A program made the position numbers and the translations under genes. Of a DNA stretch of 64,000 bases, positions 9,349-19,500 are shown in pieces. Source of the stretch: Sporocytophaga sp. (GTDB taxonomy: Bacteria; Bacteroidota; Bacteroidia; Cytophagales; Cytophagaceae). The notes beneath the pieces were generated by a model. That model was not told the DNA's origin, did no database searches, and saw only the letters and a list, made by a program, of their open reading frames with translations. The stretch is from assembly GCA_024707265.1 (NCBI GenBank), contig JANQAB010000003.1, positions 558,001 to 622,000 of the forward strand. Direction: 5' to 3'. How positions within the stretch are numbered: the stretch's first letter is position 1; each line of letters starts with the position of its first letter.

Positions 9349-9963
9349 TTATTTAAAACTTGTTGAACCGTTGTCCTGATAAACATATCTGAATGTATAC
9401 CATCCGGAAGAAGGATCCTGGCTGGCCAGCACCAGAGGAGCATCTTTATAGTAGCTGATTATTTCCACTTTAGCATACTTGCCTTCGGCAGTTCTTATTA
9501 CCAACACTTTACCTGGAATAGGAGTAATCACATGATTGGGAGCTCCGCTGTAATTGTACCATCCTGAGCCTGAACCAGTGGCTATTGCCTTAGAAGAGGT
9601 ATTATCAGATTTATATCCATCTGCCGGTGCGGTAGCAAGGTCATCAAATACACCAGTATGTATTAAAGCTCCACCAAGCCCTGGGCCGCTGTTTCCTCCG
9701 TTAACTATAATGATTGTTTTATTAAATGCCACATCCCATTTATCAGATGCTGAATCTTTGTAAGAAATACTCTTGTTTTCGTTCAGACTAAAAAAAGAAT
9801 AATGACCACCTAGGCTATCGGGAATAGCAACAATATTCTTAGCAACTACCTCTGAGGTTTTTGAAGGTGTGGAAGGATCTACCTCACTTTCCTTGTTTTC
9901 TTTACATGCTGTAAATGCAAAAGCTACAAAGCACATTACAACTGTCAATAATTTTACTCTCAT
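9349..9963 (-). CDS. hmuY: HmuY-family heme-binding lipoprotein
   Basis: A 204-aa lipoprotein with signal peptide and lipobox FTAC (Cys20). One HmuY domain follows: HYSFFSLNENKSISYKDSASDKWDVAFNKTIIIVNGG, then ITPIPGKVLVIRTAEGKYAKVEIISYYKDAP and GWYTFRYVYQ. HmuY proteins capture heme at the cell surface and pass it to the TonB receptor. The gene starts 1 nt after the receptor stop, so the two are co-translated. It matches the single-domain P. gingivalis type, whereas the next gene carries two such domains. Confidence 0.88.
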   Translation of the reverse strand: MRVKLLTVVMCFVAFAFTACKENKESEVDPSTPSKTSEVVAKNIVAIPDSLGGHYSFFSLNENKSISYKDSASDKWDVAFNKTIIIVNGGNSGPGLGGALIHTGVFDDLATAPADGYKSDNTSSKAIATGSGSGWYNYSGAPNHVITPIPGKVLVIRTAEGKYAKVEIISYYKDAPLVLASQDPSSGWYTFRYVYQDNGSTSFK

Positions 9964-9964
9964 T

Positions 9965-12295
9965 CTATTTATTACTCTTTAAATTTTTCTTATTAAGATT
10001 TATTTCCAGACTGACATAAGATATTCTTCCCGGAATAGTTGAAATCACCAAAGGCCTCTTAAAATCAAGGACATTGTCAATCCCAACCTGAAGGGTTACC
10101 TTATTCATTAATTTTTTGCCGGCTGATATATACCAAAGCCAGTAGCCTTTTACATATTCATTATCAGTGTCTGCTATCAGATTTCCATTAGTATCAGCAA
10201 AACCATACTTTCCTCTGTATACACCTCTCACACTTCCTGTCCAGCCTTTAGAAGAGGTATAGAAAACTTTCACATTGAACATATGCCTTGATCTGTTGAA
10301 TAAACCACCATATTCATTTTGTTTCACCTTGGTGGTCTTCATTGTCTCCAGATCTCTTCTGTATAAAAGACCATTGCTGATATCACTGACAACTTGCTTG
10401 TCTTTGGCAATCATATATTGATAGCCCGCAGACAGTGTAAGATCTTTTAGAACCTTATAACTTGCATCTGTCTCCAGACCTTCGGTATACACACGAGCTA
10501 TATTGAAATAGCTGAACACAGAACCTCCGTTAGTTTTGATGGCAACAGCAGAAGTTGCAATCATGTCTTTTATATCATTTCTGAAAAAATTGACCTGCCA
10601 AGATAATTGATCTGTGGGCTGAGCAAGCCATCCGATATTCCAGGACACTGAACTTTCAGACTTGACCGGCTGAAGACCATTCGGGTCCAGAAGAATCTGA
10701 CTGATGAGCCCAGACTGCTGAAGACTGGCGATTTGCTCTTTAACTTCTTCAGATCCAAATACACTATACCCTTCAACTGAATTATTAAAATTGAGGTATA
10801 GCTGTCTGAAATCAGGTGATTTAAAACCCCTTCCAACTGAACCTCTCAGAGAAAACTTCTCATGAATCTTGTAACTCGCTGAAAGTTTAGGATTCAACTG
10901 ACCTCCATAAACACTATGTTGGTCATATCTTAAACCTGTTATTACATTAAACTTTTTAAACAAGGTAAAGTCATGCTGCAGATAAGCGTAAATACTGTAA
11001 AAATGCTTCTTGGAAGTATAGCGTGTAGCTTCGACAGATTCTGCAATGGCACCACCACCGGCAACAGTTTCTTGGTCATATTTCCAGGTTCTGCTGTATT
11101 GAAGCTCAGGTCTTGTAAATCTTTGTTTGAATATGCTTTCATTATAAAGCATTCCATTGTCAGCTCTGTTCATCACGGAAGAGGTTGCATACCCTGATGA
11201 GTAAATATGACCGACTATTTTCGTCTTATCCGATAATATCCAGTTAATGCGCGGATTCAGGTTCCAGTCGTTTTGACTACCTTCATCGTTTATTTTGAAT
11301 TTTCCACCAGCATCAGCATTGACACTATAAGTGTTTGACTGATTTTGAAAAGACAGTCTTCCATTAATTGCTAAAGAAAGTCTTTTATTAAACTTATAAT
11401 CAACTCCCGTCTGCAAGGTATAATTCTGAAAAGGAGGAACAGTATTATCTTCAGCAGAGCCAAGCTTATAACCAGCAGTACTATAACGGTCAGCAAAAAG
11501 GTAGACACCTGTTTTACCAACATTTGCCGAAACATCAGCAGACACGCCTAATGTATTATAGTTTCCGTACCTGGTTCTTAAATTCCCACTAAGTTTTTCA
11601 CGTGGAGTTTCAGTAATAATATTGACAACACCAGCTAAAGCCTCACTGCCATATAAACTAGAAGACGGGCCTTTCACTATTTCAATCTTTTTGATATTGC
11701 CAACAGCCACGCGAGAGAGGTCAAATGTACCGGCAGTTCTGCCGATGAGAGGCTCCCCATTAAGCAGTATCAAAGTATACTCTGCTGAAAATCCTTGTAT
11801 CTGCAAGCCAACACCATGATCATTGATCAAGGCAATTCCTGTCTGTTCGCTTAGCACATCACTAAGCCTGAGAGAACCCATACGACGGATCTGAGCACCC
11901 GAGATAACTTTAACGGGAATTGGCAAGTCCTCTGCAACCTTTTCAGTTCTTGTGGCGGTAACGACCACATCCTTGAGGTGATCGGAAGGTCTTGCAACCC
12001 TCAGATTAATGGAAGTATCCGCGCCTGGCAACACTGAAACAGATATCTCAATTGTATTTATCTGAAGACCGGAACAGACAAGAATGTATTCTCCCGGATT
12101 TACATTTTCTATTTTAAAGCCCCCCGATTCGTCAGTAATAGCAGCCAGAGCGGTATTTTTTAGATATAGGGTAACAAATTCGCATGCATGATCCTCTTCA
12201 TCGAGAAGCGTTCCGCTCACCGAGCCTGTTTGTGCTTGGACAAAATGCGCAAGAGTAATAGAGAATACCAGCCAACAGAACTTTGTAAATTTCAT
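9965..12295 (-). CDS. hmuR: TonB-dependent heme receptor (HmuR type)
   Basis: A 776-aa outer-membrane receptor. Signal peptide (~1-21); carboxypeptidase-regulatory-like beta domain (~25-105, GSVSGTLLDEEDHACEFVTLYLK...DESGGFKIENVNPGEY); TonB box region DVVVTATRTEKVAEDLPIPVKVIS; plug (~115-230, LSDVLSEQTGI...IEIVKGPSSSLYGSEALAGVVNIIT); 22-stranded barrel ending in a C-terminal YVSLEINL-type strand. First gene of the hmu operon, whose downstream genes make heme import its likely role. Its promoter region carries a good -33/-7 promoter, a 17-nt palindrome over the probable start point and three direct repeats upstream. Confidence 0.92.
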   Translation of the reverse strand: MKFTKFCWLVFSITLAHFVQAQTGSVSGTLLDEEDHACEFVTLYLKNTALAAITDESGGFKIENVNPGEYILVCSGLQINTIEISVSVLPGADTSINLRVARPSDHLKDVVVTATRTEKVAEDLPIPVKVISGAQIRRMGSLRLSDVLSEQTGIALINDHGVGLQIQGFSAEYTLILLNGEPLIGRTAGTFDLSRVAVGNIKKIEIVKGPSSSLYGSEALAGVVNIITETPREKLSGNLRTRYGNYNTLGVSADVSANVGKTGVYLFADRYSTAGYKLGSAEDNTVPPFQNYTLQTGVDYKFNKRLSLAINGRLSFQNQSNTYSVNADAGGKFKINDEGSQNDWNLNPRINWILSDKTKIVGHIYSSGYATSSVMNRADNGMLYNESIFKQRFTRPELQYSRTWKYDQETVAGGGAIAESVEATRYTSKKHFYSIYAYLQHDFTLFKKFNVITGLRYDQHSVYGGQLNPKLSASYKIHEKFSLRGSVGRGFKSPDFRQLYLNFNNSVEGYSVFGSEEVKEQIASLQQSGLISQILLDPNGLQPVKSESSVSWNIGWLAQPTDQLSWQVNFFRNDIKDMIATSAVAIKTNGGSVFSYFNIARVYTEGLETDASYKVLKDLTLSAGYQYMIAKDKQVVSDISNGLLYRRDLETMKTTKVKQNEYGGLFNRSRHMFNVKVFYTSSKGWTGSVRGVYRGKYGFADTNGNLIADTDNEYVKGYWLWYISAGKKLMNKVTLQVGIDNVLDFKRPLVISTIPGRISYVSLEINLNKKNLKSNK

Positions 12296-12306
12296 TTCGA
12301 CAGTTA

Positions 12307-12323
12307 TTTAGAATTATTCTAAA
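12307..12323. promoter_or_regulatory. 17-nt perfect palindrome, probable Fur-superfamily operator (heme operon)
   Basis: The sequence is TTTAGAATTATTCTAAA, a perfect inverted repeat about a single base, with the 7-1-7 layout known for Fur/PerR-type regulators. It lies 12-28 nt upstream of the TonB-receptor ATG and starts 6 nt beyond the -7 box, so it covers the expected transcription start, a repressing position. A near-identical copy is found upstream of the adjacent response regulator. Binding protein and iron response are inferred. Confidence 0.7.
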
Positions 12324-12328
12324 CAACA

Positions 12329-12359
12329 CAAAGGTAGAAGGCTGAGTGCTGGGTTGCAA
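12329..12359 (-). promoter_or_regulatory. Promoter of the heme-uptake operon
   Basis: On the reverse strand, TTG (12359-12357) is followed after 20 nt by TACCTTTG (12336-12329). This matches the Bacteroidota primary-sigma consensus TTG-N(~19-21)-TAnnTTTG. It leads into the TonB receptor at 12295 with a short leader. Confidence 0.6.
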
Positions 12360-12420
12360 TACTGAAAAATTGGTGTTTTTAAATACTAAAAATTTGGTAG
12401 GTTATACTAAAAAAATGGTA
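12360..12420 (-). repeat. Three phased direct repeats upstream of heme-operon promoter
   Basis: Copies are TACTGAAAAATTGGTG (12360-12375), TACTAAAAATTTGGTA (12384-12399) and TACTAAAAAAATGGTA (12405-12420). Start-to-start spacings are 24 and 21 nt, close to two helical turns, so the copies face nearly the same side of the helix. The first one touches the -33 element. Position, phasing and orientation are those of activator sites; the adjacent LuxR-type regulator is the natural candidate binder (inference). Confidence 0.65.
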
Positions 12421-12424
12421 ATCA

Positions 12425-13066
12425 TCAGGAAGTTCTGGCAACAAGTTTATTGTCCAATGCCCACAAAATCAAGTCACTGGTACGTTTAACTCCTGCTTTT
12501 TTCATAATATTTCTTTTATGAGTAGCCACTGTATTTTCGCTGAGAAAAAGTTGACTGGCTATCGAATCGTTGGTTACTCCCTGGCAGATAAGATTCATAA
12601 TTTCCAGCTCCCTTTCGGAAAAATTGTTGTCAACTCGCCTTCCGGCAAATAGTCCCTTCATCAAAATTTTAGTAACCTCAGGCGTAAAGTAGTCATTACC
12701 AGAAGAAATCTCTACGACAGCATTTATAACTTCTTCCTTATCTGCCTTTTTACTTATAAAACCTGAAACACCGGCTTTTACCGAAGTGAAAACCTTCATT
12801 TCGCAACTGCAATCAGAAATGGCCAGAATTTTTGTTTTTGGTGACACTTTTTTAATTTCCAGAACCAATTCAGCGAGAGGTCTTTTATGCAATCCTATTT
12901 CCAGGAAAAGAATATCAGGCTTCAAATCATTCATAAAAACAGGTAAATTGGTAAGTTCCGAGCTCTCACCTACAATAATAAAATCCTTCACAGACTTAAG
13001 TGTTTTCTTAAGTCCTTCCCTTATCAGATAATGATCATCCAGTATAAAAATTCTAAGCTCACTCAT
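12425..13066 (-). CDS. LuxR/NarL-type response regulator with atypical receiver
   Basis: A 213-aa regulator. The receiver domain (~1-120) has the acidic pocket LDDHYLIREGLKKTL and the conserved Lys (ISKKA). At the phosphorylation site, however, the usual LLDIxMP reads FLEIGLHK, so Glu replaces the phospho-acceptor Asp. The C-terminal LuxR helix-turn-helix (~145-210) is intact: FSERELEIMNLICQGVTNDSIASQLFLSENTVATHKRNIMKK. No histidine kinase is adjacent. It is transcribed in the same direction as the heme operon, 129 nt upstream of the receptor gene, and has its own copy of the operon's palindrome. It is probably a constitutively active or phosphorylation-independent regulator of heme uptake (inference). 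Confidence 0.85.
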   Translation of the reverse strand: MSELRIFILDDHYLIREGLKKTLKSVKDFIIVGESSELTNLPVFMNDLKPDILFLEIGLHKRPLAELVLEIKKVSPKTKILAISDCSCEMKVFTSVKAGVSGFISKKADKEEVINAVVEISSGNDYFTPEVTKILMKGLFAGRRVDNNFSERELEIMNLICQGVTNDSIASQLFLSENTVATHKRNIMKKAGVKRTSDLILWALDNKLVARTS

Positions 13067-13088
13067 TATTTAGAAAGATTCCTAATAA

Positions 13089-13119
13089 CAAATATAAAAG
13101 AGAATAAACCCAGGACAAA
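13089..13119 (-). promoter_or_regulatory. Promoter of the response-regulator gene
   Basis: On the reverse strand TTTG (13119-13116), a 19-nt spacer and TATATTTG (13096-13089) fit the Bacteroidota promoter consensus. The ATG is 23 nt further on. A degenerate copy of the palindrome (TTTAGAAAGATTCCTAA, 13069-13085) covers the expected start point. Confidence 0.55.
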
Positions 13120-13123
13120 TTTA

Positions 13124-13140
13124 TTTAGAACAATTCTAAA
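13124..13140. promoter_or_regulatory. Second copy of the 7-1-7 palindrome (response-regulator promoter)
   Basis: TTTAGAACAATTCTAAA differs from the heme-operon copy at two central positions only (TT to CA). It lies 4 nt upstream of the -33 box of the regulator promoter. Sharing this element suggests that the regulator and the heme operon belong to one regulon. Confidence 0.65.
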
Positions 13141-13572
13141 CAGAGTGTAATTTTAATCAGACTTTAATAAATTCAATTTTAGAACTCATAAATCTAAAAG
13201 TCAGAACACCTCCGAATGAGCATCTTAAATTTTTAAACAATAAATCTGATATTTTAACCTAACAAAATAAAACATTCATAGGCATGGAGATTTTTTCTGA
13301 CAAACGTCAGTTGATTTTTCTGACCTAATTTAAATACCATATTAAGCTCTAGACTTCGCATTACTCTAAGGATCCAGAAGATTATCCTAAAGAAAAAATA
13401 CCATTTTACTTGACTTACCTTCTGTTGAATTTCTGCTAACTTTGTGTTCCAATAAATTTTTTAAGAACAAAAAAAAACATTCTAAAAGCATACACTACCT
13501 GATAGTATTCTATATATATCCCTGATTTCAGGACACATACAAATTTTCTAACAGCAATTTTATTAATTATTT
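13141..13572. other. Non-coding region upstream of the 4063-aa protein gene
   Basis: No gene seen. TAACTTTG at 13438-13445 matches the -7 consensus TAnnTTTG on the + strand. The nearest upstream TTG that could serve as -33 (13411-13413) is 24 nt away, somewhat long. If this is used, the leader of the giant gene is about 120 nt. A loose dyad TTTTAGA...TCTAAAA surrounds 13177-13199. Confidence 0.35.
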
Positions 13573-16500
13573 ATGAATCGTTTTTTACATCTATTGTGCT
13601 GCTTTTTTCTTACTGCCTTCATTCCAATAGAGGCAAGTGATTTCAGTACAATCAAAAAAGATGCTTCTCCTCTTTTCATTGAAAACAGAGGACAGCTGGC
13701 TAGCCATGACGGAAAGGCCATGAAGGACATAAGATATTATATGTCTGCCAAGGGCGCCCAGGTCTATTTCCTAAAGGATCGGATCGTTTATTCCTTTAAA
13801 AAAGAAAAGGAACAATTTTCCGAAGCAACAGGAAAATTAAAGGACCAGGGTAAAAACAACAAGGTGAGCTCTGAAGAGCAAACTGTTGTCCTTCATTTAA
13901 AAGGAGGAAATAAAAGTCCTGAAATTCTTTCTGAAGAAAAAGCAGAAGGTCATTTCAACTTTTATTATAAACATTGTCTGGAAGGTATTACCAATGTACC
14001 GGGATACAGAAAAATTATCTATAAGAAAATATACCCCAACATTGACCTTATTTTTTATGCAAGTAACCAGGGACTTAAGTATGATTTTATAGTTCATCCT
14101 GGAGGTGATCCTTCCAAAATAGCAATGGAATATGAAGGTATAGAAGGAACTGCAATTAGCAGCAATGGGCAACTTCTGATCAATCATAGCTTAGGAAAAA
14201 TCGAAGAACTTAAACCTTATACTTATCAGACAATCAATAATCAAAAGGTTGAAGTAGCTTCTGATTTTAAATTAATAAACAATAAGACGGTTGGATTTAA
14301 TTTATCCCGTTTCAACAAAAACCAAGACCTTATTATAGATCCATTCGCCACCTACTATGGTGGAACTGGTCATGACGAAGCTGTTGATATTGCTACAGAC
14401 GCGGCAGGCAATATATATATGGCCGGAAATACATACAGCGATGATTTTCCAACTCAAAATATTTCAGGAGGATATAATCAAACTGCATTTTCCGGATACC
14501 AGGATGTGTTTATAGTTAAATTCAATAACAATGGAGTTCGCCAGTGGGCTACTTATTTTGGTGGAAATGATGATGATGTGCTGACAGGTATCGGAGTAGA
14601 CGCAAACGGAAATATAGCCATTACAGGAAGTACAACAAGTAATGATTTCCCGGTAAAAACACTCTCTGGAGGTTATCAGCAACAATTCAATGATGAATAT
14701 ATCAAAGAAGCTTTTATTGCAAAATTTAATACAGGTGGCGCCCTTCAATGGAGTACCTACTTTGGTGGATCAGAAGATGAAGAGGGTGGAGACATTGCAA
14801 TTGATGGATCCGGGAACATCATTGTTACAGGATCTACACATAGTACAAACCTTCCTGTTAAAAGCTTGACCGGAGCACTTAACGTTTCTACTTCCTTTGG
14901 AACCGGCGATATTTATTTCGCTAAGTTTGATGCAAATGGCGCCAGACTTTGGGCCAGTTACTACGGTGGATACTCTATTAATCCAAGTGGAATTGCTATA
15001 GATGCCAACAACAACTTCTGGATCACAGGAGTTACCTCTTTCGGGTTTACCGGGAAAACAGTCTCCGGCGCATACAATCAAAGCATCAACTTCTCCGGAA
15101 CAAATATTTATGATGCCTTCCTGATGAAATTCAACAGCAGTGCATCGCTCGTTTGGGCCACCTGCTATGGAGGGAATGGAATGGAAACTGCAGGTCGTAT
15201 CGCAATTGATGCAGGCAATAACGTACTAATCACTGGAGGTACTGCAACTGCTGATTTCCCCCTTCAGAATCTCACCGGAGCTTATAACCAAACTTCTAAT
15301 GCCGGTGGTGAAAGCGATGCGTTTATAGTAAAGTTTTCAAACGCTGGAGCTCGTTTATGGGCCACTTATTATGGTGGAACAGGCAATGACTATGGAACTG
15401 CCATTGCTTCTGATAAATCTAATAATATCCTTGTAGGAGGTTATTCATCTCAAGGTAATTTACCTACACTTGCAATAGCCGGAGGATATAATCAGTCTCA
15501 GGGATCTACACAATATGATGATGACGGTTTTATTCTGAAATTTAACAGTTCTGGTGCAAGGCAATGGGCTACTTATTATGGAGGAAGCTATGACGATCAG
15601 ATCAGATCAATTACGTCTGATGGAAATGGTAATGTCATAGCTGCAGGGTATTCCAATAGCGAATCTCTTCCAGTACAATCAAATGCAAATGGTTATAGCC
15701 AGGGAAATGATTATAGTACCAAAGCTATTATAGTTCAACTCTCACCTAATGGCGTTTTGTCTTCCGGACAAACAGCCCAAACCATCACATTTAATCCACT
15801 GCCTGACCGAAACTTTGATGATTATATTACACTGAATGCTTCCTCAAGTTCAGGTCTTCCTGTAACATATACAGTCTCTGGACCGGCACAGCTTTATAAT
15901 GGAGAAGTATCCTTTACTGGTATTGGAACTGTTACTATTCAGGCTTCCCAAAATGGGAATGCCACGTATAAAGCTGCAGATCCTGTAGTAAGAACATTCT
16001 GTGTTAATCCAACCCGCCCATATGCCATCCAGGGAGAGGAAAGTTCCTGTCTGGGAGAACAAATCTACTCATCTTCAAACCTTGATGGGGCAACCTTTCA
16101 TTGGCTGGTTTCTTCCGGTGGAACCATCACCAAAAATGAAGGTCGAACCATTACCGTTAAGTGGAATACTCTGGGGAATCAGACTGTTTCACTTTACATC
16201 AATGGCAATTGTGGAAAGAACAGTGATACCATTTCTAAAACTATATCAGTGGTATCATTGCCTCCATTAGGAACTGTTACAACTGTTCATCCGGCAAACG
16301 ATGCAAATAATCTGACGTTGCCAGTGATTTTCACCTGGAATAAAACAGCTAATGCGACAAAATATGACCTTTATTACGGTAACAATGATTTTTCATTAAC
16401 CTATCCTTATGCAAACAATATTACAGATACTTCTTATAAAGTAACCTTCGGAATTGATTATGGGGTACCATACAAATGGAAAATAGTTGCAAAATCAATA

Positions 16501-19500
16501 TGTGAAACAAAGGAAAGCACTGTAAAGACATTTACACTAAATTGTGTAACTCCAGCTCAGCCCGCTGCCATATTTGGTTCTTCCTCTGTATGCCCTGGCG
16601 AAGAGACCTATTATGTTGAACAGCAACCTGGCGTTGATTACAACTGGAAGGTTTCCGGAGGAGGCACCATAACAGGTTTTGGAAGCTTTGCATCCGTAAA
16701 CTGGACGTCAACAGGAACTTTTACCATCACAGTGACGCCCTCAGTAGCATGTGGAAAAACAGGTACTGCAAAAACATTGACTGTTACTGTCGCAGACAAA
16801 CCTGTTCCTGCTGCGGCTTCCAATATGATTCCTGCTGATGCTGCAACAGATCTTGCTTTGCCATTAACCCTTTCCTGGTCAGCAAGTCAAAATGCAGACA
16901 ATTATGATATCTTTATTTGGAAGGATGGCAGCTCTAAACCAAATAGTCCGATGTACAAGGAAATAACCTCAACAAGTTATGTTCTTAACTCCGGATTGGA
17001 ATTTGGGAAGCCCTATAAATGGCAAGTTGTAGCAAATAATAGCTGTAAATCCAAAGAAAGTGCGGTACAGACATTTACTCTGAATTGTATTACTCCTCAA
17101 CAACCATCAGCTATCTCAGGAGAGACACAAACTTGTCCTGTAAAAAAATCATACAGTATCCAAGGAGCTGATGGAATAGAATATGCATGGTCAGTGACAG
17201 GTGATGGAGTAATTTCCGGATCAGGATCATCAGTAGAAGTCTCCTGGATCACACCTGGCACTTATACATTAACCGTTAACCCTTCAGTAAAATGTGGTAA
17301 GACAGGAACTGCACGTACTTTACAGGTAACAGTTATCAATTCTCCTGTTCCTGTTGCTGTATCAGGAATGACTCCAGCAAATGGTACAGAAAATCTTACC
17401 CTTCCATTAGACCTCTCATGGTCAACTGCAAAGGACGCCACTTCTTATGACCTTTATCTGTGGCAAAAAAGTGAATCAAAGCCGGGCTTACCTTTCAGAA
17501 GTAACATCACAGGAATCACCTATAGAATAACAGAAGAGCTTGCAAAGGGTGTAATATACAACTGGCAGATAGTAGCTAGAAACACATGTAAACAAACAGA
17601 AGGACCAGTTCAAACCTTTAAGCTTTTATGTACTGTACCGGATCAACCTTCTGCAATAAGCGGTCTGACAGACGTTTGTCCTGGAGAATGGACGTATTCT
17701 GTTAACAGTCAATTCGCTACTAAATACGAGTGGCAGGTTTCAGGCGGAGGATCGGTTACAGGAACAGGAGCATCTGTAAAGGTAAACTGGACTACAACCG
17801 GAACATTCAATCTTACTGTAACACCCGTTGCTGACTGTGGTGAAAGAGGAGCTTCCAAAACCATAGAAGTATCCGTCAAAAGCCCTGTTACACCCGCAGC
17901 TATCACCGACATGAAGCCGGCAGACGGAGCAATCAATGCATCGGTACCAGTAAATCTAACCTGGTCTTCCTCTTTTGGTGCTACTTCATATGACCTGTAC
18001 ATATGGCCTGACTCAATAACTTCAAGACCATCATTTGCTTTCGCATCGAATATTAGCGGACCTGCATTTGCTGCCAAATCCGGTTTAGCAAATAATATTT
18101 TTTACAAGTGGCAGGTAATAGCGAAAAACAACTGCAGATCTACCGAGAGTTCTGTGCAAAGATTCAAAACCATTCCACTACCTGATTTGCAGATTGTAGA
18201 CACGACAATTCCTAGATCTGCGAATGGGGGAACTCCTATTGAGCTTATCTGGGAAGTTAAAAATACAGGTCTGACTTCAACCGGAAGTGCTGCATGGCAA
18301 GACAGAGTATATCTTTCTACTGACCTTGACTTAAGAGCGGCTGAGGATCAATTACTGGGAACATTTGACAACATTAGTTATCTGCAACCTAATAAATCCT
18401 ATATGCAGCGCCAAGAAGTAATACTCCCTTCAGTACCTGGCACTTATTATCTGTTTATTATTACAGATAACATACATGCTACCTGTAGCGGAACCCTTAC
18501 AGGAGACAAATGCTCAACAGACAGGACCACTGGTGGAAGCCATGTACTTGAAAGCAATGAACAAAACAATTATATATATAAAGTCATTACTATAAATCCC
18601 TCACCAGCTGCAGACCTGGCAGTTACCAGCGTAGGAGTACCAACTTCAGTATTTAACGGAAGTAAAATCAATGTTACCTATCAGGTGAAAAATATTGGCC
18701 AGGCCAATGCTGTTGGAAAGAAATCTTATGCGAGTGGAGTTATTCCTATAGTTACCGGTAGTATTGGAGGAGGATCATACAGAGGAGGAGCTGCCCCAAG
18801 CTGTTATGATCAGTACTGGAACGACATGATCTATCTTTCCGAAGATGAATCCTATTCTCCTGAAACTGATGTTTATGTCGGCTATTCATTTGTTGCCCTC
18901 AAAAGCAAGACACAAAGAGATATTTGTATGAACTTTGCAGGTATACCGCTTGCAATGGACAGTTCATATACAATGACAAGTGAAATCAATCTGCCTCCTA
19001 AATATGTAGGCAAATACTATATCCTTGTAGTTGCAGCAGACAAAGAAGGTGTTGATGAAGCTTCTCGTTATGGAAATAACATTAAGGCAAGTGAGCAGAT
19101 TACAATTAACCTCACTCCTCCTCCTGATTTTTCTGTTACTAAAGTTGATGTTCCGGCTACAGCAGTTGCTGGCAAAGAAGAATTCTTCTCTTATACAGTA
19201 AAAAATATAGGAGCAAACGGACCTCATAAATCAGAGAATGTCTGGTACGATAATATTTATATTTCGAAAAAAAATACTTTCAACAAAGATTCATCAATCA
19301 GTATTGGTAAATTCTACAAAACGAACAGTCCTGCATTCCTTGCAGACTCAAGTTATACCAATACTAAGCAGATAAAAATTCCGGAAGGTATTGCAGGAAA
19401 TTACTACGTATATGTGGTGACCAATGAAGAGTTCAAAGTCTTTGAACATACCTATACAGCCAATAACATTTCAAGAAGTGCTGGAACTATAAATATTTCG

